From contig NZ_JBHZOL010000071.1 of assembly GCF_042788235.1 (NCBI RefSeq), positions 62,001 through 126,000 of the forward strand: a stretch of 64,000 nt of DNA. The letters run 5' to 3'. The position numbers and the translations under genes were made by a program. The notes under the pieces are model-generated. The model saw nothing but the letters and a program-made list of their open reading frames with translations, made no database searches and was not told the origin of the DNA. The stretch is from Sphaerothrix epifaneia (GTDB taxonomy: Bacteria > Cyanobacteriota > Cyanobacteriia > Phormidesmidales > Phormidesmidaceae). Below are positions 57,592-64,000 of this stretch, piece by piece; the stretch's first letter is position 1, and every line of letters starts with the position of its first letter.

Positions 57592-59007
57592 ATGGGTTCC
57601 TTTCGACGCGATCCTTACCTGTGGGTACACTTCGCCGGATTAGCAGCGTTGCCGCTATTCTTAGACATTTGCTTGCTAGGACTGGCGGCAGGCTATCCGG
57701 TGATGCCCGTTTGGTTAGAGATGGCACTGTTGTTAGGAATCGGCATTCTTCCAGTTTTATGGATGCAGTGGCAGCGTCCGTTTTACATCTTTAGCTTGCT
57801 AGCGGTGGCGGTTAAGCCAGAGCAGCTTAGCGAAGAAAGACGACGAATGCTGCCGCTGTTTCAATCTCCTCAAGTTAAGCTTTTGACTGGCTTGGGCGCG
57901 ATTGTCTGGGGTTGGGTTTTGTGGCAGGTGTACTGCCTCGCCCCGATCGCCGCAACGATCACGCCTTTTAACAATCACCTGACAGGTTTAGGAGTAGCGG
58001 CTGTTGCTTTTTTGGGGAGCAATCTGTTTTTACAGGTGCCACTGAGCGTTTTACGCGTGTTGTGGGTGAGCGAGCAAAAGCTAGCCAGTGTGACGCCTTT
58101 ACCAGCAGCGGCGATCGCCCAAAATTTCACTATCTTAGGTCTACGCCTTAAGCAAATCTTGCCAGAGTTGCAGCCTCAATCTGCTGCGATCGCCGCGCCA
58201 CCCCAGCCAGCGATCGCAGACGACTCTCCCGATCTCGCCACTGTAGAGGCAGGCGCAGCCCCCCCAACCGATGAGCAAGCCCCTAAAACAGCCAGTGAAC
58301 AGGCAGCTTTAACCCTTGAGGATGAAGCAACCGACGCAACCTTAGAAGCCGCTGAAGGGGTGTCGTCCACCGAAGGGCAGGCAGAAGCGGAGACTGGGGT
58401 TATAGATACCCCTGAGGCCGACCCCGACCTGGCCGAAACGGAAACAGACGAATTGGCAGAAAAAGCAGGGGCGGACGCCGATCTAAGCGCTGAGGCGGCG
58501 GACGCTGACGCCGTGGCCGATCCGGTGGTTTTATCACCTTCTGAAGGGCAAGCTGAGGCGGAAGCCGTTCCCCTCGCCGCCGACACCAACGTTTCTGACT
58601 TGGCTGCAACCAGTAGCCAGCCGCCAGCAGATACACCAGCAGCGCTGGAAGAGACGGCGGCTGATGCCCCTGAGCCTGACGTTACAGCGGCGGCAACGTC
58701 AGCAGATAATTCGGTAGTGTTGTCGCCTTCTGAAGGTCAGGCAGAAGTGGAAGCGGTTGACCTAGAAGCAGCAGCCGAAGACGCTGTCGCTGAAGAGGCA
58801 CCAGAAGCGTCTGTAAAGCTAGCAGACCCCCCTGAACCGGAGGCTGGCGAGGCAACGCCGGAGACAGAAGCAACCCCAACGGTGGCAGACGTTGTCGATG
58901 ATGAAAATCCGGTGGTTCTATCTCCTTCTGAGGGGCAAGCAGAGGTGGAAACGGTTGATTTAGAAGACAAAGCTGACGCCGCAGATACCGAAACGACTGA
59001 GGCTTAG
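57592..59007 (+). CDS. Low-complexity tail membrane protein
   Basis: A 471-residue cyanobacterial protein known by that descriptive name, typically following infB. The first 200 residues have about four helices (LAALPLFLDICLLGLAAGYPV, MALLLGIGILPVLWMQW, LLTGLGAIVWGWVLWQVYCLAPI, GLGVAAVAFLGSNLFLQVPLSVL). The remaining 270 residues are Ala/Glu/Asp-rich and disordered, containing a repeated phrase VVLSPSEGQAEVE or close variants four times at about residues 265, 312, 374 and 441. ATG seven bases after infB, so cotranscribed. Function unknown. Confidence 0.9.
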   Translation: MGSFRRDPYLWVHFAGLAALPLFLDICLLGLAAGYPVMPVWLEMALLLGIGILPVLWMQWQRPFYIFSLLAVAVKPEQLSEERRRMLPLFQSPQVKLLTGLGAIVWGWVLWQVYCLAPIAATITPFNNHLTGLGVAAVAFLGSNLFLQVPLSVLRVLWVSEQKLASVTPLPAAAIAQNFTILGLRLKQILPELQPQSAAIAAPPQPAIADDSPDLATVEAGAAPPTDEQAPKTASEQAALTLEDEATDATLEAAEGVSSTEGQAEAETGVIDTPEADPDLAETETDELAEKAGADADLSAEAADADAVADPVVLSPSEGQAEAEAVPLAADTNVSDLAATSSQPPADTPAALEETAADAPEPDVTAAATSADNSVVLSPSEGQAEVEAVDLEAAAEDAVAEEAPEASVKLADPPEPEAGEATPETEATPTVADVVDDENPVVLSPSEGQAEVETVDLEDKADAADTETTEA

Positions 59008-59199
59008 TTGCTGCGGCTAAAAAGTTAATCAGTTGCTTAAGATTCTGTGGTGAGTGTCACAGTCTCAGTTTGGAGTCTGCGTTAAGCTAGGGGTGTCAAG
59101 CGGGCGATCGCCTGTTTTCAGACCATTTTCTGCCGAGGGGCATGTCTGAATTGAGTTGTTCCAATTATAAGGAGTGCTGAGTAAGCACTGAGAAATTCT

Positions 59200-59400
59200 A
59201 TGGCAGGTTCATCCTTTTCCCTACAAGAATCCTTTGCAGAGGATGCACAAATTTGGCAGAGCCTCAAGCAGGCGATCGCCAACAGTTCTGGCTTTCAGCG
59301 ATGGCAATCTGAGCAAAACACTCAAACCTTTCAGCGTCTGCCGCTAGATCAGCAGGTACGTCGCTATCTACGTGAGACATTAGAAACGCTGGCTTATTAA
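59200..59400 (+). CDS. Small conserved cyanobacterial protein, 66 residues
   Basis: Not a named family. MAGSSFSLQESFAEDAQIWQ, SLKQAIANSSGFQRWQSEQN and RYLRETLETLAY suggest a soluble, two-helix protein with aromatic clusters and no signal peptide. ATG 59200, about 190 bases after the low-complexity-tail gene, preceded by AGGAG further upstream. A clean terminator follows within 20 bases, so it forms a single-gene unit or operon end. The tidy boundaries and neutral composition support coding. It does not resemble known photosynthetic small subunits. Confidence 0.75.
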   Translation: MAGSSFSLQESFAEDAQIWQSLKQAIANSSGFQRWQSEQNTQTFQRLPLDQQVRRYLRETLETLAY

Positions 59401-59415
59401 AAGCTCAGCAACAGG

Positions 59416-59445
59416 GCGGTTCTGCAAAAGAGCCGCTCTCTTTTT
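59416..59445 (+). terminator. Intrinsic terminator of the 66-residue gene
   Basis: GCGGTTCT (59416-59423), GCAAA loop, AGAGCCGC (59429-59436) with one G-T pair, followed by TCTC and five T. It is 16 bases after the stop. Confidence 0.75.
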
Positions 59446-59550
59446 AGCGCTTTTAGCATCGGGTTATGAGATCGAGCAGGTACTCTGAATCTTCGCCACA
59501 AAAACTTATGACGAGCCAGCCGATCTGCTAGCGTTTTGATCGACGGCGTC

Positions 59551-59645
59551 TATCGCTAAAGCAAAAATCAGAAGACAAAATCAAAGGTTTGCTACCAGTG
59601 GTTTTTAGCCCTTCAAGCGTCTCAACTTGAGGAGCTAAAGCTATA
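59551..59645 (-). repeat. Dispersed repeat R1, copy K
   Basis: Reverse copy: the minus strand reads TATAGCTTTAGCTCCTCAAG, TTGAGACGCTTGAAGGGCTA, AAAACCACTGGTAGC, AAACCTTTGATTTTG, ending TTTAGCGATA. Ends resemble each other as inverted repeats (TATAGCTTTAGC / GCTTTAGCGATA). Confidence 0.65.
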
Positions 59646-59756
59646 ACCCTTGTCTATCAAACAAGCTAGCACGAGCTGGTTTCAGATTTTGCAACTTGGG
59701 TGACAACCTCCGGTAGAGTTGCCAGACTGAGGATGTCGAACTGAGTCTTTACGCTT

Positions 59757-60650
59757 ATGCCGTTAAGTTTTAGCGCTAAATCCACCCGTCTACTGGTTCC
59801 TGTTCTCAGCCTGCTGGCGCTGGTGAGCTGTAGTGCAGCCAACGTGACCAGTGAAATCGCCTCTGAAGAAATGGCCGCTGATGCCCCCGCAGCGTCACAA
59901 GCCGCGCCAGCAGAAGGGTCGGCTGCCCTGCTAGCAGATACCACCGCTGCCCCAGCCGCCCAACCGCGCCTCGCCAAGCGGGCCAACCTATCGCTGACCG
60001 TCGATTCGGCTGAGCAAACCGCCGAAAAAGTATCGCAAATTATGCAAACGCAGCAAGGCGATTTGCTTTCACTCCAAGACCAGCAGCCCCAAAGTTTAGG
60101 CGATCGCCATCAAGTTTTTATTCAATTGCGGGTGCCTCAGGCTCAGCTAGACACGACCCTCAACGCCCTTAAAGCGCTGGGTACCGTAGAAAATCAGGCG
60201 ATCGCGGCAGAAGATGTCTCGAATCAGTTGGTAGATTTGGCGGCGCGGCTACGCAACTTGCGTAAGTCTGAAGAATCGCTGCTAAAAATTATGGAGCGCA
60301 CCGGGTCGATTGCCGAAGTGCTGGAAGTATCGCGCGAACTCAGTACAGTGCGTCAGTCGATTGAGCAAATAGACGCTCAGCAAAAAGCGCTGCAAAATCG
60401 CGTTGCTTATGCCATTGTCGATCTCAGCCTGATTGAAGCGGTTCCAGCTACGCCCACCTCACGACCGCTCCCCGAAAAGCTGGGTACCACCTGGCAAACA
60501 GCCACCCGTTCAGTGAGTGGCTTTACCGTTGGTCTGCTGCAAATTGGCCTCTGGTTGTTGGCCTACAGCCCTTATGTCGTCGTGATTGCGATCGCGGCGG
60601 TTCTCGGCTATCGTTTCTACCACCGCTCTGAAACGTCGGCCAAACCTTAG
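59757..60650 (+). CDS. DUF4349-family lipoprotein
   Basis: A 297-residue envelope protein. A lipoprotein signal (LVPVLSLLALVSC, Cys 23) is followed by an Ala-rich linker, then the DUF4349 domain: ANLSLTVDSAEQTAEKVSQIM, SLGDRHQVFIQLRVPQAQLDTTLNAL, VSNQLVDLAARLRNLRKSEESLLKIMERTGSIAEVLEVSRELSTVRQSIEQID (a coiled coil), and VAYAIVDLSLIE. The end is a transmembrane helix (LLQIGLWLLAYSPYVVVIAIAAVLGYRF). ATG 59757. No partner nearby. Role unknown in the family; a membrane-tethered coiled coil is what the sequence shows. Confidence 0.88.
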   Translation: MPLSFSAKSTRLLVPVLSLLALVSCSAANVTSEIASEEMAADAPAASQAAPAEGSAALLADTTAAPAAQPRLAKRANLSLTVDSAEQTAEKVSQIMQTQQGDLLSLQDQQPQSLGDRHQVFIQLRVPQAQLDTTLNALKALGTVENQAIAAEDVSNQLVDLAARLRNLRKSEESLLKIMERTGSIAEVLEVSRELSTVRQSIEQIDAQQKALQNRVAYAIVDLSLIEAVPATPTSRPLPEKLGTTWQTATRSVSGFTVGLLQIGLWLLAYSPYVVVIAIAAVLGYRFYHRSETSAKP

Positions 60651-60680
60651 GCAGCGCACACCCCGCTTTGCCCTGCCCCC

Positions 60681-62075
60681 CTACAACTGACTGCCGCCAA
60701 TAGCAACAATTTGCGGCTGTAGAATTTCAGCCACCCCCGGATCGTGAGAGGTAAAAATAAGCGCTCCGCCCTGCTGGGTAAAGGTTTTGAGGGCTTGTAG
60801 CATCAGCGCTAAAGAAGCCGCGTCTTGCCCAACCATAATTTCGTCTAGCAGGCAGATGCGAGGCTGACGGCTTAAAACGGCAGCTAACGCCAAACGTCGC
60901 TTTTGTCCTTGTGAAAGAGCCTGCGGATGCTGTTCTAAACAAGGGCTAAGGTTGAGCTGTTCGAGCAGGGTGTTTGCCTGGTTAGCGGCAACGCCCGGTT
61001 GCTTGACTTCGGCCCAAACGCTTTCGGCAAAAAGCTGATGGTTCGGATTTTGTAAGACAAACCCCACCGTCTGAGCAATCTGCACAACGCTTTGCCGCCG
61101 GGTATCTTGCCCTAATATTTTGATCAGGCCAGTGGTGGGCTTAAGCAGGCCGCTGAGCAGCCGCAGCAGCGTGGTTTTACCACAGCCATTTGGCCCTTTT
61201 AGCAAAATTACTGCTCCCGCTCCGGCCTGCAAGTCAGGAAACGCCGGATAACCTCCCCAGCTCAAATTTTGGGTTTGTAAAAGTTGGTTGGTGGCGGCGG
61301 TATGGGTTGCCAAGCGACGGGCTGGCGCCGGTGGCGGCGGCATAGCGGTGGCTAACGAACGAGGCCAGTGCCAGGGAGCAATCTCGCCAGATTGAATACG
61401 GTAAGCGCGATCGCAGATAGGTTGCAGCAACTCTAGCCGATGCTCAATTACCAAAATAGCCTGACCGCGATCGCGGCAGTGCTTTAGCAACGCTAGCAAG
61501 CGATCAACACCCGCCGTATCTAAATAAGCAAAGGGTTCATCTAGCAATAAAACGCTTTGCTGACGGGTGAGTAAACAGGCCAACAAGAGGCGTTGCTTTT
61601 GTCCTGCAGAAAGTTGGCGAATAGCCCAGTTTTGCTGAGCGACCAGATCAAACTGATGCAGGGCAGTTTGGGTTAACGTCTGCATTTCGCCAGGGGGCAG
61701 GTTCCAGTTTTCTAAACCGAAAACAATTTCGTCCCAAACGCGATCGGTAAAAAGCTGAACTTCCACATTTTGCAGCAAAATTCCCATAAACTGCGATCGC
61801 TGCCGAATTGACCAAGACGTAATCTCACACTGGCGGTAAAACACCTCTCCGGTAAGCTGTCCGCCCGTATATTCAGGAGCAATGCCCGTCAGACAGTTGA
61901 GCAAGGTACTTTTACCGCTGCCCGTCGCCCCTGCAATCACGATCAGTTCGCCCGCTTGCAGCGTCAGGTTAGCCGCTTTGAGGGTGGGCTGGGTTTGCCC
62001 GATGTAGGTAAAGCTCAGATCTACCGCTGTTAACAGTGGTTTTTCGCCGTTCGCAGAACTTTCAGCCGCCCTCAT
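60681..62075 (-). CDS. ECF transporter ATPase, two ABC domains fused
   Basis: A 464-residue ATPase with two complete ABC cassettes in one chain, like fused EcfA1-EcfA2 or CbiO pairs. First: GATGSGKSTLLNCL, LSAGQKQRLLLACLL and LLLDEPFAYLD. Second: LKGPNGCGKTTLLRLLSG, LSQGQKRRLALAAVLSRQPRICLLDEIM with the D-loop changed to VGQDAAS, and SHDPG switch. It powers vitamin or cofactor uptake with the EcfT and S proteins encoded just upstream. I start at ATG 62075; GTG 62093 would overlap the upstream gene by 13 bases. Last gene of the three-gene operon. Confidence 0.93.
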   Translation of the reverse strand: MRAAESSANGEKPLLTAVDLSFTYIGQTQPTLKAANLTLQAGELIVIAGATGSGKSTLLNCLTGIAPEYTGGQLTGEVFYRQCEITSWSIRQRSQFMGILLQNVEVQLFTDRVWDEIVFGLENWNLPPGEMQTLTQTALHQFDLVAQQNWAIRQLSAGQKQRLLLACLLTRQQSVLLLDEPFAYLDTAGVDRLLALLKHCRDRGQAILVIEHRLELLQPICDRAYRIQSGEIAPWHWPRSLATAMPPPPAPARRLATHTAATNQLLQTQNLSWGGYPAFPDLQAGAGAVILLKGPNGCGKTTLLRLLSGLLKPTTGLIKILGQDTRRQSVVQIAQTVGFVLQNPNHQLFAESVWAEVKQPGVAANQANTLLEQLNLSPCLEQHPQALSQGQKRRLALAAVLSRQPRICLLDEIMVGQDAASLALMLQALKTFTQQGGALIFTSHDPGVAEILQPQIVAIGGSQL

Positions 62076-62080
62076 GTGGA

Positions 62081-62761
62081 TTAGCGTCCCCACTCCCAGT
62101 AGCTAATTAAACTTAACCAGGCAATTGCCCCCAAGCCAAAGCCAGTATCTAGCCAGCGCCAACGGAGGGGTTTGCTACTGCTGCGAGGCGCTGTTGGCGA
62201 ATAGCCACGAGTTTGTAAACCCACAGTCACCTCATCTGCATAAGCCACCATTTGAAACACCAGGGGCACGATCAATCCTGAAAACCACTGGCCCGGTTGC
62301 CGTCGCAGATCGATGCCGCGCAACTGATTCGCTTCCCAAAGCCGCTGTAGTTCTTGCTGCATGAGCGGTAGAAACCGCCAGATTAACATCAGGCTCAACG
62401 TCAAAAAGCTGGGTAACCGCAACCTTTGCAAGGCCCGAATTAAGTCAGCAGGGGGGGTTGTTAGCACCAGCACAGGCGCTGGCAGCAGCAGCGACAGCAA
62501 TCGCAGCGTGCTAAAGAGCGCTTTGGGCCAGTCCCCCAGTAGCCAAGCCGAAGTGAGGGTAAACATCCCCAAAGAAACCGTCCCATAAAGCAGCCAGCCC
62601 CAGCGAATGGGCATGGGCAACAGCAGCAGCAACCCACCCACCAATATCAGCATGGCCTCGCTCTGCCGCAACCAGAGGGTTAGCCCTATCAGCAAAACAC
62701 ACAGCGCCATTTTGAGATAGGGATTGACCTGCGTTAGCCGCGATCGCCTAGAGGTCAGCAT
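62081..62761 (-). CDS. ECF transporter transmembrane T component (CbiQ/EcfT)
   Basis: A 226-residue integral membrane protein with about five helices that connects ATPases to a substrate-specific S protein. Family marks are the N-terminal RLTQVNPYLKMALCVLLIGLTLW, the cytoplasmic helix region LRLPSFLTLSLMLIWRFLPLMQQELQRLWEANQLRGIDLRRQPG containing coupling residues, and YADEVTVGLQTRGYSP near the end. ATG 62761 overlaps the S-component gene end by 14 bases, showing translational coupling; its own end precedes the ATPase start by five bases. Substrate determined by the S protein, unknown. Confidence 0.92.
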   Translation of the reverse strand: MLTSRRSRLTQVNPYLKMALCVLLIGLTLWLRQSEAMLILVGGLLLLLPMPIRWGWLLYGTVSLGMFTLTSAWLLGDWPKALFSTLRLLSLLLPAPVLVLTTPPADLIRALQRLRLPSFLTLSLMLIWRFLPLMQQELQRLWEANQLRGIDLRRQPGQWFSGLIVPLVFQMVAYADEVTVGLQTRGYSPTAPRSSSKPLRWRWLDTGFGLGAIAWLSLISYWEWGR

Positions 62762-63284
62762 CTAACTTGCCCGCTCGTCTTAGCTGCCGCACGATGGATT
62801 CGCCTAGCCACCACCCTACGGCTCCTGTTATGCCAGCCGCGATCGCCAGCCCTCCCAACAACCAGGGCTGCGTTAACAGGTTGGCAAACTCAGCTCCCAG
62901 CATCAAACCCGCACTGACCAAACCAATCACAACCGCGCTCACAAAGAAAACGACCGTCCCCAGCAAGCGATTGCCCTTAGTACGATAGTTACCGCGCCAA
63001 AACACTGCCGCTTCGGTAACCAGCGTTGTCAGTGCCAGATAAAGCGTAATCGCCGGAGAAATCGGGGCAAGCAAAAGCGCTAGCGGCAAAATCATTAGCG
63101 CGACGCTACCGCGACGTTGCAGCCTTGCCATGCCCAGGGTTAAGAAGATGCCGCCGATGGGTGCCCAGGCAACCAATTGCAAGAAAGGAGGTACCAGTGG
63201 CCCAATCACAAAAACAGACGCAACCATGCCAATGGTCATGAAAGCGGCAAAGACATAGTCTCGTAAGTGCCAAGAAGTCTTCAT
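62748..63284 (-). CDS. Putative ECF transporter S component
   Basis: A 178-residue membrane protein with five or six hydrophobic helices and short loops: LRDYVFAAFMTIGMVASVFVI, FLQLVAWAPIGGIFLTLGMA, VALMILPLALLLAPISPAITLYLAL, LGTVVFFVSAVVIGLVSAGLM, LLGGLAIAAGITGAVGWWLGESI. Size and topology fit substrate-capture (S) subunits, and its place first in an operon with T and fused A subunits makes this likely. I start at ATG 63284; GTG 63326 adds 14 unneeded residues. No riboswitch was recognised upstream, so the ligand (thiamine precursor, vitamin, metal?) is undetermined. Confidence 0.75.
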   Translation of the reverse strand: MKTSWHLRDYVFAAFMTIGMVASVFVIGPLVPPFLQLVAWAPIGGIFLTLGMARLQRRGSVALMILPLALLLAPISPAITLYLALTTLVTEAAVFWRGNYRTKGNRLLGTVVFFVSAVVIGLVSAGLMLGAEFANLLTQPWLLGGLAIAAGITGAVGWWLGESIVRQLRRAGKLDADL

Positions 63285-63468
63285 AGCTTGCGGGGGTGTT
63301 GATGGGGCTAGGCTGAAAACAGGCACTGCGGCTTTGTCCTAAACCGCTGCTTGCCTTGCCAACAGGTTCTCTAGCTGTTGTTAGTAGTTTATAGCGTCAA
63401 AGCTAGATGCCCAATGGATCTAGCTGGTCAAGACTGGCTGGCTAGTTGAGTTTAGTATGGAGGGGCGG

Positions 63469-64000
63469 CTAAGGGATCTGGGCTGAAGCGTCAGCCGATT
63501 TGAGCGGCAGCGTGACGGTAACGGTTGTTCCGGCGGCAGATGTCGAAGCGATCGCTAGCTGACCGCCGTGAGCTTCAATAATGCGTTTGGTGATGGCTAA
63601 GCCCAAACCATTACCCGAAGACTTGGTGGTGAAAAAGGGTTGGGTGAGCTTGGGTAGCACCTCTGGCGGAATCGGCTCGCCGCCGTTATGTACCCGAATC
63701 ACCACCTGATGGGGGGACGGCTCAACTTCAATTTGACAGGTGACCTGATCTCCTACGGCGATCGCTTCACAAGCATTGCTGACTAAATTAATAAAAACCT
63801 GCTTGAGCTTGTCGATGTCGCCTAAAATGACGGCGGCTCGGTCAAAGTGCTTGAGCTGAATTTGGCGATCGCAGGCAGCGGGCATCGCTTGCAAAGCGGT
63901 TAGCAGTTCTTGCAAGAGGGCATAGACATCGAGTTCAACCAGCGTTAGGGTTTGCTGCTTGGCATAGAGCAAAATTTCATTGAGCAAGCGCTGCAACCGT
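63469..64000 (-). CDS. Sensor histidine kinase, C-terminal part (cut by window edge)
   Basis: The frame is open at the right edge and ends at 63469; 177 residues are visible. They form a helix ERL-type dimerisation end (LNEILLYAKQQ) and a complete HATPase: N box KLKQVFINLVSNACEAIA, G1 region IRVHNGGEPIPPEVLPKLTQPFF, G2 TTKSSGNGLGLAITKRIIEAHGGQLAIAS. The His phospho-acceptor and sensor lie beyond the window. It is on the same strand as, and upstream of, the ECF operon with 184 bases between, so it may not belong to it. Similar to NtrB/PAS-type kinases with a G2 of class NGLGLA. Confidence 0.92.
   Translation of the reverse strand, partial: RLQRLLNEILLYAKQQTLTLVELDVYALLQELLTALQAMPAACDRQIQLKHFDRAAVILGDIDKLKQVFINLVSNACEAIAVGDQVTCQIEVEPSPHQVVIRVHNGGEPIPPEVLPKLTQPFFTTKSSGNGLGLAITKRIIEAHGGQLAIASTSAAGTTVTVTLPLKSADASAQIP

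Noticed and set aside
58176..58589. 137-residue minus frame rich in Ala/Ser
   Set aside because: Antisense shadow of the acidic low-complexity tail of the 57592 gene.
1..64000. tRNA or rRNA genes
   Set aside because: No cloverleaf with a GGTTCRANNC-type arm and no 16S/23S signature was noticed by eye; a covariance-model scan would be decisive.

Overview
This window is chromosomal DNA from a cyanobacterium, probably a filamentous Leptolyngbya-like lineage. That lineage guess is inference from gene style, not from a marker gene. The cyanobacterial assignment is firm. HIP1 octamers (GCGATCGC and its CGATCG core) occur all over the window. The gene set includes cytochrome c6 (petJ), the ferredoxin-thioredoxin reductase catalytic subunit, glutamate-1-semialdehyde aminomutase, a SufR-controlled suf operon, a free-standing PCP_red protein, a CHASE2-kinase fusion, DUF4359, and the low-complexity-tail membrane protein after infB. 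I see no rRNA, tRNA, CRISPR array, prophage or intact transposase.

Layout. 0-6.5 kb: end of a probable UvrD-type helicase, rph, a P-loop-degenerate corrinoid adenosyltransferase homologue next to dcd, a lipoprotein, a methyltransferase/TenA-like pair and a large GT-C-like membrane protein. 6.5-11 kb: an unlisted 35-residue membrane protein, a peptide-type ABC binding protein, leuA and a NYN/LabA protein. 11-17.5 kb: CHASE2 protein kinase, then a divergent FecR-domain/beta-barrel pair. 17.5-21 kb: hemL, a J-domain/pentapeptide protein and two small conserved proteins. 21-28 kb: sufR diverging from ftrC-sufBCDS across two CAAC-N6-GTTG operators, then a methyltransferase. 28-34 kb: carbonic anhydrase, a secreted protein made of three 16-residue repeats, lipoproteins, a DM13 protein and a roughly 1 kb stretch without genes. 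34-41 kb: DNA methyltransferase overlapping rlmH, CYTH enzyme, HAD/MFS pair, PCP_red, petJ, TPR protein, HMA metallochaperone and DUF4359. 41-48.4 kb: an RND efflux operon with its own NarL-type two-component system and a divergent Spy-like protein. 48.4-51.8 kb: small proteins, an alpha/beta hydrolase and a membrane protein. 51.8-59 kb: rimP-nusA-ylxR-infB translation/transcription cluster behind a two-hairpin leader. 59-64 kb: small protein, DUF4349 lipoprotein, a complete ECF-type transporter operon (S, T, fused A) and the C-terminal half of a histidine kinase cut by the window edge.

Two families of short non-coding repeats thread the intergenic DNA. R1 is about 70-110 bp, with at least 11 diverged copies in both orientations, several with TATAGC-type inverted ends. 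R2 is a 126-165 bp MITE-like element with 17 bp terminal inverted repeats, present as two full copies and one solo end. One R2 copy ends four bases before the start codon of the DNA methyltransferase.

The most interesting points are the R1/R2 repeats, the all-repeat secreted protein with structured DNA downstream, ftrC placed first in a SufR operon, the P-loop-less BtuR homologue with a nested palindrome at its 5' end, and four short genes of 35-66 codons. Start codons were moved inward from the longest possible reading frame wherever homology, a Shine-Dalgarno site or an operator argued for it; each case is stated.
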